Both the position numbers and the translations under genes were made by a program. A stretch of DNA of 64,000 nt from Facklamia sp050409585 (GTDB lineage: Bacteria; Bacillota; Bacilli; Lactobacillales; Aerococcaceae): positions 1 to 64,000 of the forward strand of contig NZ_JBNUPE010000005.1 of assembly GCF_050409585.1 (NCBI RefSeq). The letters run 5' to 3'. The notes beneath the pieces were generated by a model. It was not told where the DNA came from, searched no databases, and saw nothing but the letters and a program-made list of their open reading frames with translations. Positions 15,319 to 23,968 of this stretch are shown piece after piece (positions within the stretch are counted from its first letter, which is position 1; each line of letters opens with the position of its first letter).

Positions 15319-17463
15319 TTATTTAACTTTCCCAAGTGTTCGCAAACTATTAAGAACTGCAAGGATGGTCACACCAACATCGGCGACAATAGCCATCCAC
15401 ATGGATGAGAAGCCTAAAGCGGCGAGGCTTAGGAAGAGCACCTTAATTCCAAGTGCAAAGGCTATATTTTCTTGAGCAATGCGTAAAGTTTTTTGAGCAA
15501 TTTTAATAGCTTGAGGGAGTTTAGCTAAAGAATCATTCATAATGACAATGTCTGCTGATTCAATAGCTGCGTCAGATCCCATTCCTCCCATGGCAATTCC
15601 AATATCTGCACGGGCAAGAGCCGGGGCATCATTGATGCCATCACCGATAAAGGCTACATTAGAGGATTTTTTATTAGACGTTGATTGCTTAATGTTAGTT
15701 AAAATTTTCTCCAGTTCGATCATCTTTTCTTGTGGAAGCAAGTCACCTTTTGCTTGATCAATCCCAACAAGTTGAGCGATTTCGTCGACGGTTGCTTGAT
15801 TGTCACCAGAAAGTAAGATGGCAGAGGAAATACCTAATTGATGTAATTCTGTCAGCGCGGACTGAGAATCTGGTTTGATCTGGTCTTTAATGAGGACATA
15901 GCCTTGATATGCTTGATTAATACTGAGATAAACGACAGTGGCAGCAGTCTTTAATTCTGGCACTTCGATCTTGAATTGATCCATCAAGTCCTTGTTTCCA
16001 GCAAGTAAACTTTTACCGTCCACAATTCCTTTAAGACCTTTACCGGTGATTGTTTCTACTTCTTGCACACGATGAGGATCTAAGGGCTGATTATAGGCTT
16101 CTTGAATGGAGAGTGCAATAGGATGGTGGGATTGGCTCTCCAAGTGAGCCAGTGCTTCTAAAAACTCATTTTTGCTTAAATATAAGGCCTCTACTTTGTC
16201 AATCGCAAAGTTACCTTGAGTGATTGTTCCGGTTTTATCTAAAACTAAGGTCTTAATCTTTGTTAGGGTTTCGAGGAAATTTCCGCCTTTAACCATGATA
16301 CCTTCACGTGCTGCTGCACCAATTCCACCATAAAAACTCATAGGAACAGAGACAACTAAGGCACAAGGACAAGAGATAACTAAAAATTGTAACGCACGGT
16401 AAAAGCTTGTTGACCAAGAAATGTCACTAAAAAAGATAGGAGGCAAAGTAGCCAAAAGAACTGCTAAGGCAACTACAACCGGTGTATAAACGCGTGCGAA
16501 CCGAGTAATAAATTTCTCAGTAGCTGCCTTTTTGGAAGAAGCATTTTCAACTAAGTCGATAATTTGGCTGACCGTTGAATTTTGGAAGGTCTTAGTGACT
16601 TTAACTTTCAGCTGAGAACTTAAGTTGATCGAACCTGAGTAGAGGGTGTCGCCTTCTTTTAAACTCTGAGGAAGAGATTCTCCAGTAATAGCTGAGTGGT
16701 CTACTTGAGATTGACCTTGGATAATTTGTCCATCTAGAGGGACCTTGTCTCCGACAGCTACGATAAACTCTTGACCTTCAACTAACTCGCGGGGGTCAAT
16801 TTTGGTTAATGTACCATCAGTTTGTTGAATACGGGCAAAGTCAGGACGAATTGCCATCAAGGATTGAATTGATTGGCGAGATTGGTTAACGGCACGGTCT
16901 TGAAACCATTCTCCGATAGAATAGAACAGCATAACGGCAACTGCTTCAGGGTACTCACCAATCACAAAGGCACCTAAGGTAGCAATCGTCATTAAGAAAT
17001 TTTCTTCTAACCAGTCCTTATTTTTAATTTTATTCCAAGTAGTTTTAAGTACATTCTGACCTATGAACAGATAGGTCAGACCAAAATAACCCACTAGAAG
17101 CCATTCAGAAGAAATATAATTTGTTAAAAAGAATCCTAAGATAAATAAAGGAATGGTAATTAAAATACGCCAGCCTTCGCTATCAAGTAAGCCTTGACTG
17201 TCTTTATTTTTATCAAGGTTTAGATTTGATTTTTCTTCTAGCTCAAAGAGCGGAACCAATTTTATCCCTTGTTCGACTTCTTGTACATTTTGTTCCAAGC
17301 TTTGAATGAGATTAGACTCCATCACTTGGTCCGTGTCGATTGTTAATTGTCCTTGTGCGAAATTAACGGTCGCTTCAACTTGATCCGAATTGTTTAAGCG
17401 AGTTTCAATTTTTTGAGCACAGTTAGCACAAGACAAACCCTGCATTTTAAATTTATAAGTCAT
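15319..17463 (-). CDS. cadA: Heavy-metal-exporting P1B-type ATPase (Cd/Zn/Co type)
   Basis: 714 residues from the ATG at 17463. An N-terminal HMA domain carries the metal-binding motif GLSCANCAQ (Cys12, Cys15). Then follow membrane helices, the actuator motif TGESLP, the transmembrane CPC motif in ISCPCALV, the phosphorylation site DKTGTIT, the nucleotide-binding SHHP motif and GDGINDAPAL. It pumps divalent soft metals out of the cell. The CPC motif, the C-terminal helix DVGVTILAVLNSLR and the linked CadC regulator favour Cd/Zn/Co over copper, though the ion is not proven. Its start overlaps the cadC stop by 11 bases. Confidence 0.92.
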   Translation of the reverse strand: MTYKFKMQGLSCANCAQKIETRLNNSDQVEATVNFAQGQLTIDTDQVMESNLIQSLEQNVQEVEQGIKLVPLFELEEKSNLNLDKNKDSQGLLDSEGWRILITIPLFILGFFLTNYISSEWLLVGYFGLTYLFIGQNVLKTTWNKIKNKDWLEENFLMTIATLGAFVIGEYPEAVAVMLFYSIGEWFQDRAVNQSRQSIQSLMAIRPDFARIQQTDGTLTKIDPRELVEGQEFIVAVGDKVPLDGQIIQGQSQVDHSAITGESLPQSLKEGDTLYSGSINLSSQLKVKVTKTFQNSTVSQIIDLVENASSKKAATEKFITRFARVYTPVVVALAVLLATLPPIFFSDISWSTSFYRALQFLVISCPCALVVSVPMSFYGGIGAAAREGIMVKGGNFLETLTKIKTLVLDKTGTITQGNFAIDKVEALYLSKNEFLEALAHLESQSHHPIALSIQEAYNQPLDPHRVQEVETITGKGLKGIVDGKSLLAGNKDLMDQFKIEVPELKTAATVVYLSINQAYQGYVLIKDQIKPDSQSALTELHQLGISSAILLSGDNQATVDEIAQLVGIDQAKGDLLPQEKMIELEKILTNIKQSTSNKKSSNVAFIGDGINDAPALARADIGIAMGGMGSDAAIESADIVIMNDSLAKLPQAIKIAQKTLRIAQENIAFALGIKVLFLSLAALGFSSMWMAIVADVGVTILAVLNSLRTLGKVK

Positions 17464-17821
17464 TATTATCATTTCCTCCTTCTGCTGCATGTTCCAATGC
17501 ATTGTGATATAAAATACGCACATGGTCATCAGCAATTGAATAATAAACAATACGTCCTTCTTTGCGCTTTTTAACTAAATTTAATTTAAATAGATAAGCG
17601 AGTTGATGAGAAGTGGCAGATTTGGACATGCCTATTAGATGGCCTAAATCGCAAACACACAATTCTGTCTTAAGCAAATACCATAAAATTTTTGCTCGAG
17701 AGGGTTCTGCTAATGCTTTAAAGAGTTTGATTAGAATTTTAAAATGTTCTGGATTGAGAGGCACTTCTTGAGCTTTCTTAATCGCTTCAGGATGAATTGC
17801 ATTCTCTTGACAGCTATCCAT
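17453..17821 (-). CDS. cadC: CadC/ArsR-family metal-sensing repressor
   Basis: 122 residues from the ATG at 17821, a typical CadC length. The winged helix is visible as LFKALAEPSRAKILWYLLKT, then ELCVCDLGHLIGMSKSATSH and QLAYLFKLNLVKKRKEGRIV. The metal site of the CadC type is the CVC pair in ELCVCDL plus an N-terminal Cys (DSCQEN, Cys4). Without metal, such proteins bind an operator at their own promoter; cadmium, lead or zinc releases them. It forms an overlapping two-gene operon with cadA. Confidence 0.92.
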   Translation of the reverse strand: MDSCQENAIHPEAIKKAQEVPLNPEHFKILIKLFKALAEPSRAKILWYLLKTELCVCDLGHLIGMSKSATSHQLAYLFKLNLVKKRKEGRIVYYSIADDHVRILYHNALEHAAEGGNDNNDL

Positions 17822-17855
17822 GGCATGACCTACTTTCTGTTTATAAACAGTAAAA

Positions 17856-17886
17856 ATTATCATTTATAGTTGAACAGCCGTTCAAC
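17856..17886 (-). promoter_or_regulatory. cadCA promoter with CadC operator
   Basis: GTTGAAC-GGCT-GTTCAAC (17886-17869, minus strand) is a perfect 7-bp inverted repeat matching the TGAA-N6-TTCA core of ArsR/SmtB-family operators. Its left half doubles as a -35 (TTGAAC), 18 bases from a GATAAT -10 (17861-17856). A repressor bound there would block RNA polymerase. Confidence 0.7.
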
Positions 17887-17999
17887 CTTTACAACTTAAA
17901 TATACCACGCACTATTATTTTTGTCAAATGAATACTAATGGTTGATAAACGGCTTGCTAAACTATAATAAACTGACCTCTAAATGAATAGAAATCAGTT

Positions 18000-18770
18000 A
18001 AAAAAAGGAGAATTTAAAATAAGTAAAATTGAAGGCGAATTGAAAGTCCCAAAGAGGACATCAGTACGTCAGATTGACTGATATAAAGGAAGCTGAAAAG
18101 AGAGGAATTATCTCATTGACCCCTTCTATCCATTTTTGTGAATGAGATCATTTGATTAAGAGCCGGTTGACTGATAATGACGTAGTCCTAATTGCTAAAC
18201 AACATAAAAGGGTAATGCAAAAACTAAACTTAAAAGTGGTCGAAAAGAAGTCAGTTAGAACAGCTGGTTTATTCAGCGAGTTTTTATAAAAACAAAGTTC
18301 TAGCTATCCAAGTCGTTTTGGATTGGTTCTTAGAACACCATTGGAACTACAACAGTATAGCAGCGAAATACGAATGTACGAATGGGAATTAAGACAAGAA
18401 GTGCTCAAGCATGGAATTGTCGGCCAAGAAACGGCCACTGTCTTCTTAGGCTATATTTTGAGCAAGTCGCCTTTAATTCAGATGGATACGTTCAAAAAAA
18501 TTTTCCGATCCTAAATTGATCAAAACGATTATCAAAGCTATCAGCAAATAAACACAGTTGTGCAAATGTCTGAATCATTCACTGAGCTTCAAGCTTTGGA
18601 CCTGCATGGACTGATTGATGAATTTAGTAAAAAGGATTTAAAGGATCCTGTTAGGATGGAACGGATAGCTGGAGAGGTGAAGAAATAGTTAGAGCGTTTT
18701 TATGATCGATGCTAAAGCATTTTAGTCAAAGACGAATGGCTTTTGGCTTATAATAGAAAAGGAAGTGGTG
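18000..18770 (+). pseudogene. Decayed coding region, family not recognised
   Basis: This gene-sized stretch has protein-like translations spread over several frames with many stops. Pieces in order include ELKVPK (about 18040), TDNDVVLIAKQHKRVMQKLN (about 18174-18230), an open stretch 18323-18514 with YEWELRQEVLKHGIVGQETA, then FTELQALDLHGLIDEFSKKD and RMERIAGEVKK before a TAG at about 18686. An AAGGAG site at 18003 precedes it. I could not assign a family. The fragments may come from more than one gene. It is certainly not an intact reading frame. Confidence 0.5.
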
Positions 18771-18772
18771 TG

Positions 18773-19229
18773 ATGAATAGTAAAAACTGATTACTTATTG
18801 GAGCTTCATTGAGGGGTGGGATAATTATTGATTGGTTGACGGCTGATAATGCTAAAGCAGACGATGAAAAGTACAAACAGCCCCTATTTACACCACTCAA
18901 ACAAACTTTTTGCATTGTTTGACCATTATGATATACCATGCTGGGGATTGCTCGAATAATCATCGAGGAAAGTAAAGAGAAAGACGAAGCCGTTATAAGC
19001 TATCGAACCCAATTAGGTCTTAATGGTCTTGGGTCACTGCTATATTTTAAGTAAAAATACCACGGCATTACTTTAAATGAAAGTTTTGTTTTTCATAGCT
19101 GTTCTAGTCACAGCCATTAAATTTTATCAAAAGAACACTTGGGCGGTATTACTCTTATTGCCCTATGTAATTTGGTCGGCTTTTGCTTCTTATCTTAATG
19201 GAGCTACTTGGTTCTTAAATCGAGATTAA
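18773..19229 (+). pseudogene. tspO: Broken TspO/MBR (tryptophan-rich sensory protein) gene
   Basis: The frame starts MNSKN and runs through IIIDWLTADNAKADDEKYKQ, TPLKQTFCIV, YTMLGIARIIIEES and TQLGLNGLGSLLYF, then after a frame change FFIAVLVTAIKFYQ, LLLLPYVIWSAFASYLN and a stop at 19229. The order matches TspO, whose hallmarks are PxWVFPIVWTILY and LLPYLxWVxFAxYLN. In-frame TGA codons occur at 18788, 18917 and 18926, a TAA at about 19052, and at least one frameshift. Several of the lost positions are normally Trp. TspO binds porphyrins and other ligands in the membrane. This copy is dead. Confidence 0.8.
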
Positions 19230-19265
19230 GTGTCTTATTGCAATGAATAAATTAGGAGGGAAACA

Positions 19266-19628
19266 ATGCGTTTATGGCATCAAGATTTAATTTCATTATT
19301 ACCTCGACAACAACTTTTAGGACAACATCGAGAATGTTGTGCCTTAAGAGGGAAGGGGTGGGGCAAGCCACATTCTACTGTAAACTATGTTTTTAGTTAT
19401 CATCCCTATAAATTATACCAATACCATGTTTTAGTAATGGAAGAAATGATAGCCAGAGGCTATCAGCCGGATAGCCTTTGGCTAGATCCCAAATACCGTG
19501 GCAAATCAGCTCCGTCTTATCAGGATTTAGAAGCCCTCTCATTAGATTGTCCCATCTATCCAGAACATGATGAAGTTTATCTTCAAGCTTGTTTGATGAA
19601 TTTAAAGGATAAGGGGATTGCTATTTAA
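19266..19628 (+). CDS. Small pyrimidine-dimer DNA glycosylase-like protein (TIGR02328 type)
   Basis: 120 residues, starting after GGAGGG. MRLWHQDLISLLPRQQLLGQ, HRECCALRGKGWGK and STVNYVFSYHPYKLYQYH are highly characteristic of a small conserved family related to T4 endonuclease V (Pyr_excise fold), which in phage removes UV-induced pyrimidine dimers. That relation gives a plausible DNA-repair role, not a demonstrated one. It is the only intact gene between pseudogenes on both sides. Confidence 0.8.
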   Translation: MRLWHQDLISLLPRQQLLGQHRECCALRGKGWGKPHSTVNYVFSYHPYKLYQYHVLVMEEMIARGYQPDSLWLDPKYRGKSAPSYQDLEALSLDCPIYPEHDEVYLQACLMNLKDKGIAI

Positions 19629-19755
19629 ATAAAAAACAATTAAGACTGTTGCAAAAAATTTTCTTTTGAGAATAATTTTGTTTAATGGGCTAAGAATAAC
19701 TATTTATTGACAAAAAATTAGTTATAATAGTAAATTGAAAAAGAGGAGGTAGACT

Positions 19756-19993
19756 ATTAAAATAGTGGTTTATTGTGGTGCTTCCTAATGGAACAGGGAT
19801 ATCGGATGAAGTAGTGGAAGCCGTCTCTTGGAGTCGGGTGGGTCAAAACACGAATCCTTGTATATTCATGAATGTTAATGGTTATTACAATGGACTACAA
19901 AAAGTTTACCAACAAATGGTTGAAGAAGGATTTCTCTTAACGGAAGATTATAAGCAAATTGAAGGATTCATTAAAAACGAATCACGATTGTAA
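19756..19993 (+). pseudogene. Truncated LOG-family nucleoside monophosphate phosphoribohydrolase
   Basis: After a perfect GAGGAGGT the frame reads (I)KIVVYCGAS, the start of LOG/TIGR00730 proteins, with ATT in place of the ATG. It then switches frame at GCTTCC directly into VLPNGTGISDEVVEAVSW and NVNGYYNGLQKVYQQMVEEG, the C-terminal half with the family PGGxGTxxE motif in altered form (PNGTGISDE). About 80-90 residues are missing at the junction. Intact relatives cleave nucleoside 5'-monophosphates to base and ribose phosphate. An internal deletion plus lost start make this inactive. Confidence 0.75.
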
Positions 19994-20077
19994 ATAAGTG
20001 AAAATCAGCCTCTAGTACAAGTCGCTTAGTAATTGATTCTGGTAGAATAGATATACTATTAAGAAAAGGAGACTAAA

Positions 20078-20695
20078 ATGAAAAACAAACACACTTTTAA
20101 ATTATCTATCCTATTAATAATGGTTTTAGCTTTGACTGGCTGTCAGGCTATAAGTGAATTTGTTTCTGGCTTTAAACAAGATTTTATTGGTTTGACTATG
20201 ACCGTCCAAACTTATGATGAGCAAGCCCAGATCATTGATTCTATGACGGGAAAATCAGTTTCAATTGAACGAGATGAAGAGTTCGATTCACAAACAGCTG
20301 AAGGCTCAACCAAAGCTGACTCACAGGTTTTAGATATTCAAATTGGTGGGCACACGATGACTCATGTAGGATCATCTTTGATTGCTGCTGAGAAGGGGTT
20401 AAATGACTTGACGATGGAGGTAGATAATCGCGTTGAACTTTATGATACGAGATCGAACCTTCCATTCATTTCGCGCTTACAGGACAATTTAGGCCAAACC
20501 TTTTTTGGTAAAAAGAAGACGATTATGGTGCGAAGCCAAAACGGAACACCTTTAGCCGTTTATTCAGGAAATAAGGTCTCCTATTTTAAAACGGATGTAC
20601 CTAAGTCGACAGGACTCATAATAGATGGCAAGTATCTCTTTATTTACCGTTGTGATTACACGATCTATGACAATGAGTTACTCGAAAATAGTTAG
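20078..20695 (+). CDS. Putative lipoprotein (DUF5052-like)
   Basis: 205 residues with a lipoprotein signal peptide ending in the lipobox LTGC (Cys22). It starts after AAAAGGAG. The mature part has SMTGKSVSIERDEEFDS, IGGHTMTHVGSSLIAAEKGL and a conserved C-terminal block VRSQNGTPLAVYSGNKVSYF followed by STGLIIDGKYLFIYRCDYTI. I recall this pattern from uncharacterised DUF5052 lipoproteins of Lactobacillales; the assignment is from memory. It is expected to sit on the outer face of the membrane. The function is unknown. Confidence 0.8.
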   Translation: MKNKHTFKLSILLIMVLALTGCQAISEFVSGFKQDFIGLTMTVQTYDEQAQIIDSMTGKSVSIERDEEFDSQTAEGSTKADSQVLDIQIGGHTMTHVGSSLIAAEKGLNDLTMEVDNRVELYDTRSNLPFISRLQDNLGQTFFGKKKTIMVRSQNGTPLAVYSGNKVSYFKTDVPKSTGLIIDGKYLFIYRCDYTIYDNELLENS

Positions 20696-20720
20696 TTATT
20701 TAAAGCGATTTTTGAAAATA

Positions 20721-20754
20721 AAAAAGATGCGGACGTCAGTCACAGCCTCTTTTT
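20721..20754. terminator. Terminator between the lipoprotein and NimA-like genes
   Basis: AAAAGATGC and GCCTCTTTT pair with one mismatch across a 14-base loop; T-runs face both ways. It overlaps the last codon of the minus-strand gene. The stem is short. Confidence 0.5.
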
Positions 20755-21340
20755 AAACTTTCCATCCTCGGGCATGTTTCATTTCTTGCCCTTGATCATC
20801 ATATTTCTTTCTTTTGCTCGAAAGGTGCTCTATTTCGATAGCATAGACTTGAACATAATCGAAAGCTGTGTCAATGGCTTTATCAACTAGTGAATAATGT
20901 TTAGGGACATATTTTTTGGCGATCAGACGTAAGGCCTTGAGCAATTCTTTTTCGTTAGTAACTTTGCGAATTTTACCATAGATAATGGCCGACTCAAATT
21001 CAGTAGTAAAAACAGTACGGGCTAAAGTGCCCCATGATTTTGGATCAGCAGCTATCCTTGCGATTTCACTTTCACTATATAAATTAGGAACTTGAACTTT
21101 ACCGACAAAAGTGACACAGACAGCCATACCGTCTTCAAGTAAATCAACCTTTTTACCGGCTCTTGCACTATGAAAATAGAGGGTTTGATTGTGACGTATC
21201 ATTGACAAAGGAATTGCATAAGGATAGGGTTGATCGGGCATACTTAGTACACCGTATTGAGCTTGATCGATAACTTTTTCAGCAAAATCATTGGGCATGG
21301 CACGGTCTTGACGGCGCATGGCTTGATGGATATCAGACAT
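20753..21340 (-). CDS. NimA-like FMN-binding protein (pyridoxamine 5'-phosphate oxidase fold)
   Basis: 195 residues. The N-terminal MRRQDRAM, the strand GVLSMPDQPYPYAIPLSMI and LYFHSARAGKKVDLLE follow the split-barrel flavoproteins related to 5-nitroimidazole reductases (NimA/NimC). These bind FMN and reduce nitro compounds or other small substrates. The C-terminal helical part (about 115-175) has AIIYGKIRKVTNEKE, also normal for the group. Substrate and physiological role cannot be read from sequence. It is a single gene converging on the lipoprotein gene. Confidence 0.85.
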   Translation of the reverse strand: MSDIHQAMRRQDRAMPNDFAEKVIDQAQYGVLSMPDQPYPYAIPLSMIRHNQTLYFHSARAGKKVDLLEDGMAVCVTFVGKVQVPNLYSESEIARIAADPKSWGTLARTVFTTEFESAIIYGKIRKVTNEKELLKALRLIAKKYVPKHYSLVDKAIDTAFDYVQVYAIEIEHLSSKRKKYDDQGQEMKHARGWKV

Positions 21341-21388
21341 TTGAGACCTTCTTTCTATGGAGGTAGAGGATAAAAGCGACTTCTAAAA

Positions 21389-21422
21389 GAAAACATCAGG
21401 GGGTTTAGACCTGATGTTTTCT
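21389..21422 (-). terminator. Terminator of the lipoyl operon
   Basis: On the minus strand AGAAAACATCAGG pairs perfectly with CCTGATGTTTTCT, then TTTTAG. It lies just past the lplA stop. Confidence 0.85.
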
Positions 21423-21431
21423 ATTGATAGC

Positions 21432-22433
21432 TTATAAGTCTTTGAATAGAGTGTCAATAATTTGTTGATTACTGATGTTGTGAATTAAATCTTGCGGATA
21501 GTTATCATTAAAATGGTCTTGCATGGTTTTTTTATTAAAGCTAATCCCTTTTACAGAATGCTCAAAATCCCTTAAATCGTGCGTGCTAAAGAAGTCTCCT
21601 TCAAAAAGGAGTGATTGAATGACACCTTTTTCCACTTTGCAATGAAGTTTGAGGAGACCTCCGGGTAATACCGCTTCGTTAACTAAAGAAAACGCTGGAT
21701 TACGGCCGAAGACCCACTCCCAGGACTCAAATTTTTCTTTTTTAAGTTTTTGGACGGCTTTTTCATCTTCTTCACTTAGGTGGAAGTAGCTTGGCTGCTC
21801 GCCTATAATTTCTTTGACTAAAGCGTTTTTAAAGGTCTTAGCATCCCAATCGTCTGGGCAGTAATTCTTAATATTAGTTGTCCGATCTTTAACAGACTTG
21901 ATTCCTTTGGAGATAATCTTGTGTTTAGCGGGGTTTAAATAACAGGCCATAGCAGACAAGTCGCTATCAAATAACAAGGAACCATGATGCAGGGTGTAGT
22001 CTCCTTTAAAACATTGAGCATTGCCGGAAATTTTTTTACCGTGTATGGCTAAGTCATTGCGACTGTTCATTTCAGCTGGAATCTCTAAATTATTCAAGGA
22101 GTGAATGATGGACTGCATAAAGCGTTGAAAATCAATAGCTTCGTGTCGTTTATTTCCTTGAGGTCGAGGTGAAATAAAGCTATATTGCCAGCCACCTTGG
22201 TCGGTGAAGATAGTACCGCCCCCTGTATTACGTCGTGTAATAGTGACTTGATCTTTTTCTAGTTCTGGTAAGTTCAGTTCAACATATGCATTCTGGTAAT
22301 TACCCAGCATGACTGTAAAATCGGTTTGCCAGATCATGAAAAGGTCTTCTTTTAAAGCTTTTTGGGTCATTAAGTATTCTTCTAAGGCAAAGTAATAGTT
22401 AGGATCAAGTGAATCAGTCGGTAAATATAACAT
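21432..22433 (-). CDS. lplA: Lipoate-protein ligase
   Basis: 333 residues. It activates lipoate (or octanoate) with ATP and attaches it to the Lys of lipoyl domains. The N-terminal domain has the lipoate-binding RRNTGGGTIFTDQGGWQYSF and the catalytic-Lys segment GKKISGNAQCFKG, HHGSLLFDSDLSAM and GIKSVKDRTTNI. The C-terminal accessory domain follows, as in the LplA/LplJ type. It is last in the operon, 6 bases after lipA, behind the lipoyl-domain gene. Confidence 0.93.
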   Translation of the reverse strand: MLYLPTDSLDPNYYFALEEYLMTQKALKEDLFMIWQTDFTVMLGNYQNAYVELNLPELEKDQVTITRRNTGGGTIFTDQGGWQYSFISPRPQGNKRHEAIDFQRFMQSIIHSLNNLEIPAEMNSRNDLAIHGKKISGNAQCFKGDYTLHHGSLLFDSDLSAMACYLNPAKHKIISKGIKSVKDRTTNIKNYCPDDWDAKTFKNALVKEIIGEQPSYFHLSEEDEKAVQKLKKEKFESWEWVFGRNPAFSLVNEAVLPGGLLKLHCKVEKGVIQSLLFEGDFFSTHDLRDFEHSVKGISFNKKTMQDHFNDNYPQDLIHNISNQQIIDTLFKDL

Positions 22434-22439
22434 GGGTCT

Positions 22440-23366
22440 TTATGCTTCTTCTTTGGCTAATTGAGCCACTAAGCTATTTTCAGCATCAAAGTTATGGTCA
22501 ACACCGACGGCATCCAAGGATTCATGAGCCTTGTAGGAGCTTCTTACTTGAGGTCCAGAGGCTACGAACTTGAAGCCCTTTTTCATCCCCATTTTATTGT
22601 ATCTACCAAATTGTTCAAGCGAAATATATTCTTCTAGTTTGTAATGCTTAGGGGAAGGCTGAAGGTATTGTCCAATTGTAAAGAAATCTACGCCTACCGC
22701 TAAACTATCATCCATAGCTTGAGCAACCTCTTCTTCAGTTTCACCTAAGCCTAGCATTATCCCTGTCTTTGTATAGATATGGGGTGCTTGTTTTTTAATA
22801 TATTTTAAAACGTCAAGAGAACGTTCATAGGTAGCGCGGTGACGAATTCTTGGAGATAAACGCTCTACCGTTTCGATATTATGATTAATAATTTCAGGAT
22901 TTGCTTCAATAACAAGGTCAATACTTTCTTTGTTACCTAGGAAATCTGGTATAAGCACCTCGATCGTTGTGTCTGGGCATTTTTCTTTAACAGCACGAAT
23001 TGTGCGAGCAAATTGTTCAGCTCCACCATCTTCTAAATCATCACGTGCCACACTGGTCACTACCACATGGCGAAGCCCCAGTGTTTTACAAGCATCGGCT
23101 AAATTTTCAGGCTCCTTGTCATTCACTTCTTCCATATTGCCTGTCAGAATATCACAAAAACGACAAGCTCTTGAGCAATGGCTACCAAGGATCATGAAGG
23201 TGGCTGTACCATTTTTGTAGCACTCACCTAGGTTAGGACAGGTAGCTTCGGCACAAACGGTATTAAGTTGTAGGCTAGAAAGTAAGTTATTAACTTGATC
23301 GACGGATTCATTGTCAAAACGGATACGTGGTTTTACTTGGGTTGATGAAGAGGCAGTGATTTTCAT
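22440..23366 (-). CDS. lipA: Lipoyl synthase
   Basis: 308 residues, a radical-SAM enzyme that inserts two sulfurs into a protein-bound octanoyl group. Both iron-sulfur cluster motifs are present: the auxiliary-cluster cysteines in CAEATCPNLGEC, and the SAM-cluster motif CSRACRFC (CxxxCxxC), preceded by TATFMILG. The C-terminal RSSYKAHES supplies the Ser ligand of the auxiliary cluster. LipA is uncommon in Lactobacillales, which mostly scavenge lipoate. Its start directly abuts the stop of the lipoyl-domain gene. Confidence 0.95.
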   Translation of the reverse strand: MKITASSSTQVKPRIRFDNESVDQVNNLLSSLQLNTVCAEATCPNLGECYKNGTATFMILGSHCSRACRFCDILTGNMEEVNDKEPENLADACKTLGLRHVVVTSVARDDLEDGGAEQFARTIRAVKEKCPDTTIEVLIPDFLGNKESIDLVIEANPEIINHNIETVERLSPRIRHRATYERSLDVLKYIKKQAPHIYTKTGIMLGLGETEEEVAQAMDDSLAVGVDFFTIGQYLQPSPKHYKLEEYISLEQFGRYNKMGMKKGFKFVASGPQVRSSYKAHESLDAVGVDHNFDAENSLVAQLAKEEA

Positions 23367-23615
23367 TTAAGCTTCCTCACTTTCTTCAATGGTCGCAATT
23401 AAATCACCAGCAGTCACTTTGTCACCTAGCTCTTGATGGATAGCTATTAGCTTTCCAGAAAAAGGCGACTCAATCTCATGAACAGCTTTATCGGTTTCGA
23501 CTGAATATAATACTTCACCTTTTTGAATGCTTTGGCCAACCTCTGTGGTCCATTCAATAATGACCCCTGACAATACTTTTGAACTTAATTTTGGAAATAC
23601 AATTTCTTTTTTCAA
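23367..23615 (-). CDS. Stand-alone lipoyl-domain protein
   Basis: An 82-residue protein that is a single lipoyl/biotinyl domain. Two half-hammerheads surround ETDKAVHEIESP, where Lys43 is the modification site. ETDKA is the E2 (2-oxoacid dehydrogenase) signature, not the biotin MKM and not the longer GcvH fold. I start at TTG 23615, 7 bases after GGAGG; another TTG at 23633 precedes the site. No catalytic E2 domain follows. As first gene of the lipA-lplA operon it may be the carrier on which octanoate is loaded and sulfurated, which is inference. Confidence 0.85.
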   Translation of the reverse strand: MKKEIVFPKLSSKVLSGVIIEWTTEVGQSIQKGEVLYSVETDKAVHEIESPFSGKLIAIHQELGDKVTAGDLIATIEESEEA

Positions 23616-23648
23616 AATGACTCCTCCAATCAATTAATTTAAAGTTAT

Positions 23649-23700
23649 TTCCTAGGAAATCTCTACGCTCCATTGTAGACATTCCGCTATAAATGTTCAA
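23649..23700 (-). promoter_or_regulatory. Probable promoter of the lipoyl operon and palindrome
   Basis: On the minus strand TTGAAC (23700-23695) and TACAAT (23677-23672) are 17 bases apart. Downstream, TTTCCTAGGAAA (23649-23660) is a perfect 12-bp palindrome that could be an operator in the leader. In the rest of the 23616-23962 gap I see nothing beyond a small AAGAAT/ATTCTT inverted repeat at about 23919-23936. Confidence 0.5.
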
Positions 23701-23968
23701 TACTTTTCACAAAAATTTAATCCAGTTCTTGCCTTCCCACCCAAGTTCATAAAACCTAGCGTACAGGCATTTTTATATCAAATACACTTAAGTTCGTGAA
23801 AAAAAATAATAAGAAAAGTCCGAAAGATTGTGATAAAAATTCAAGAACTAGGTCTTGATTAATCATCATAAAGAGAGGTAAGAATTTATTTTGTGAATGT
23901 CTACTTGTGGAATGGGTAAGAATGTTCTATTCTTAATGGAAGATAGAGTGAAATGAGGAAAGGTGCAT

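Noticed and set aside
18290..18400. Helix-turn-helix-like stretch (VLDWFLEHHWNYNSIAAKYE) suggesting an IS3-type OrfA
   Set aside because: It overlaps another plausible frame, no downstream transposase sequence follows, and no terminal repeats are visible.
18773..19229. TGA read as tryptophan in the tspO region
   Set aside because: Two in-frame TGAs sit where Trp is plausible, but the same region uses TGG for Trp elsewhere, has a TAA and a frameshift, and all core genes use TGG. It is decay, not a changed code.
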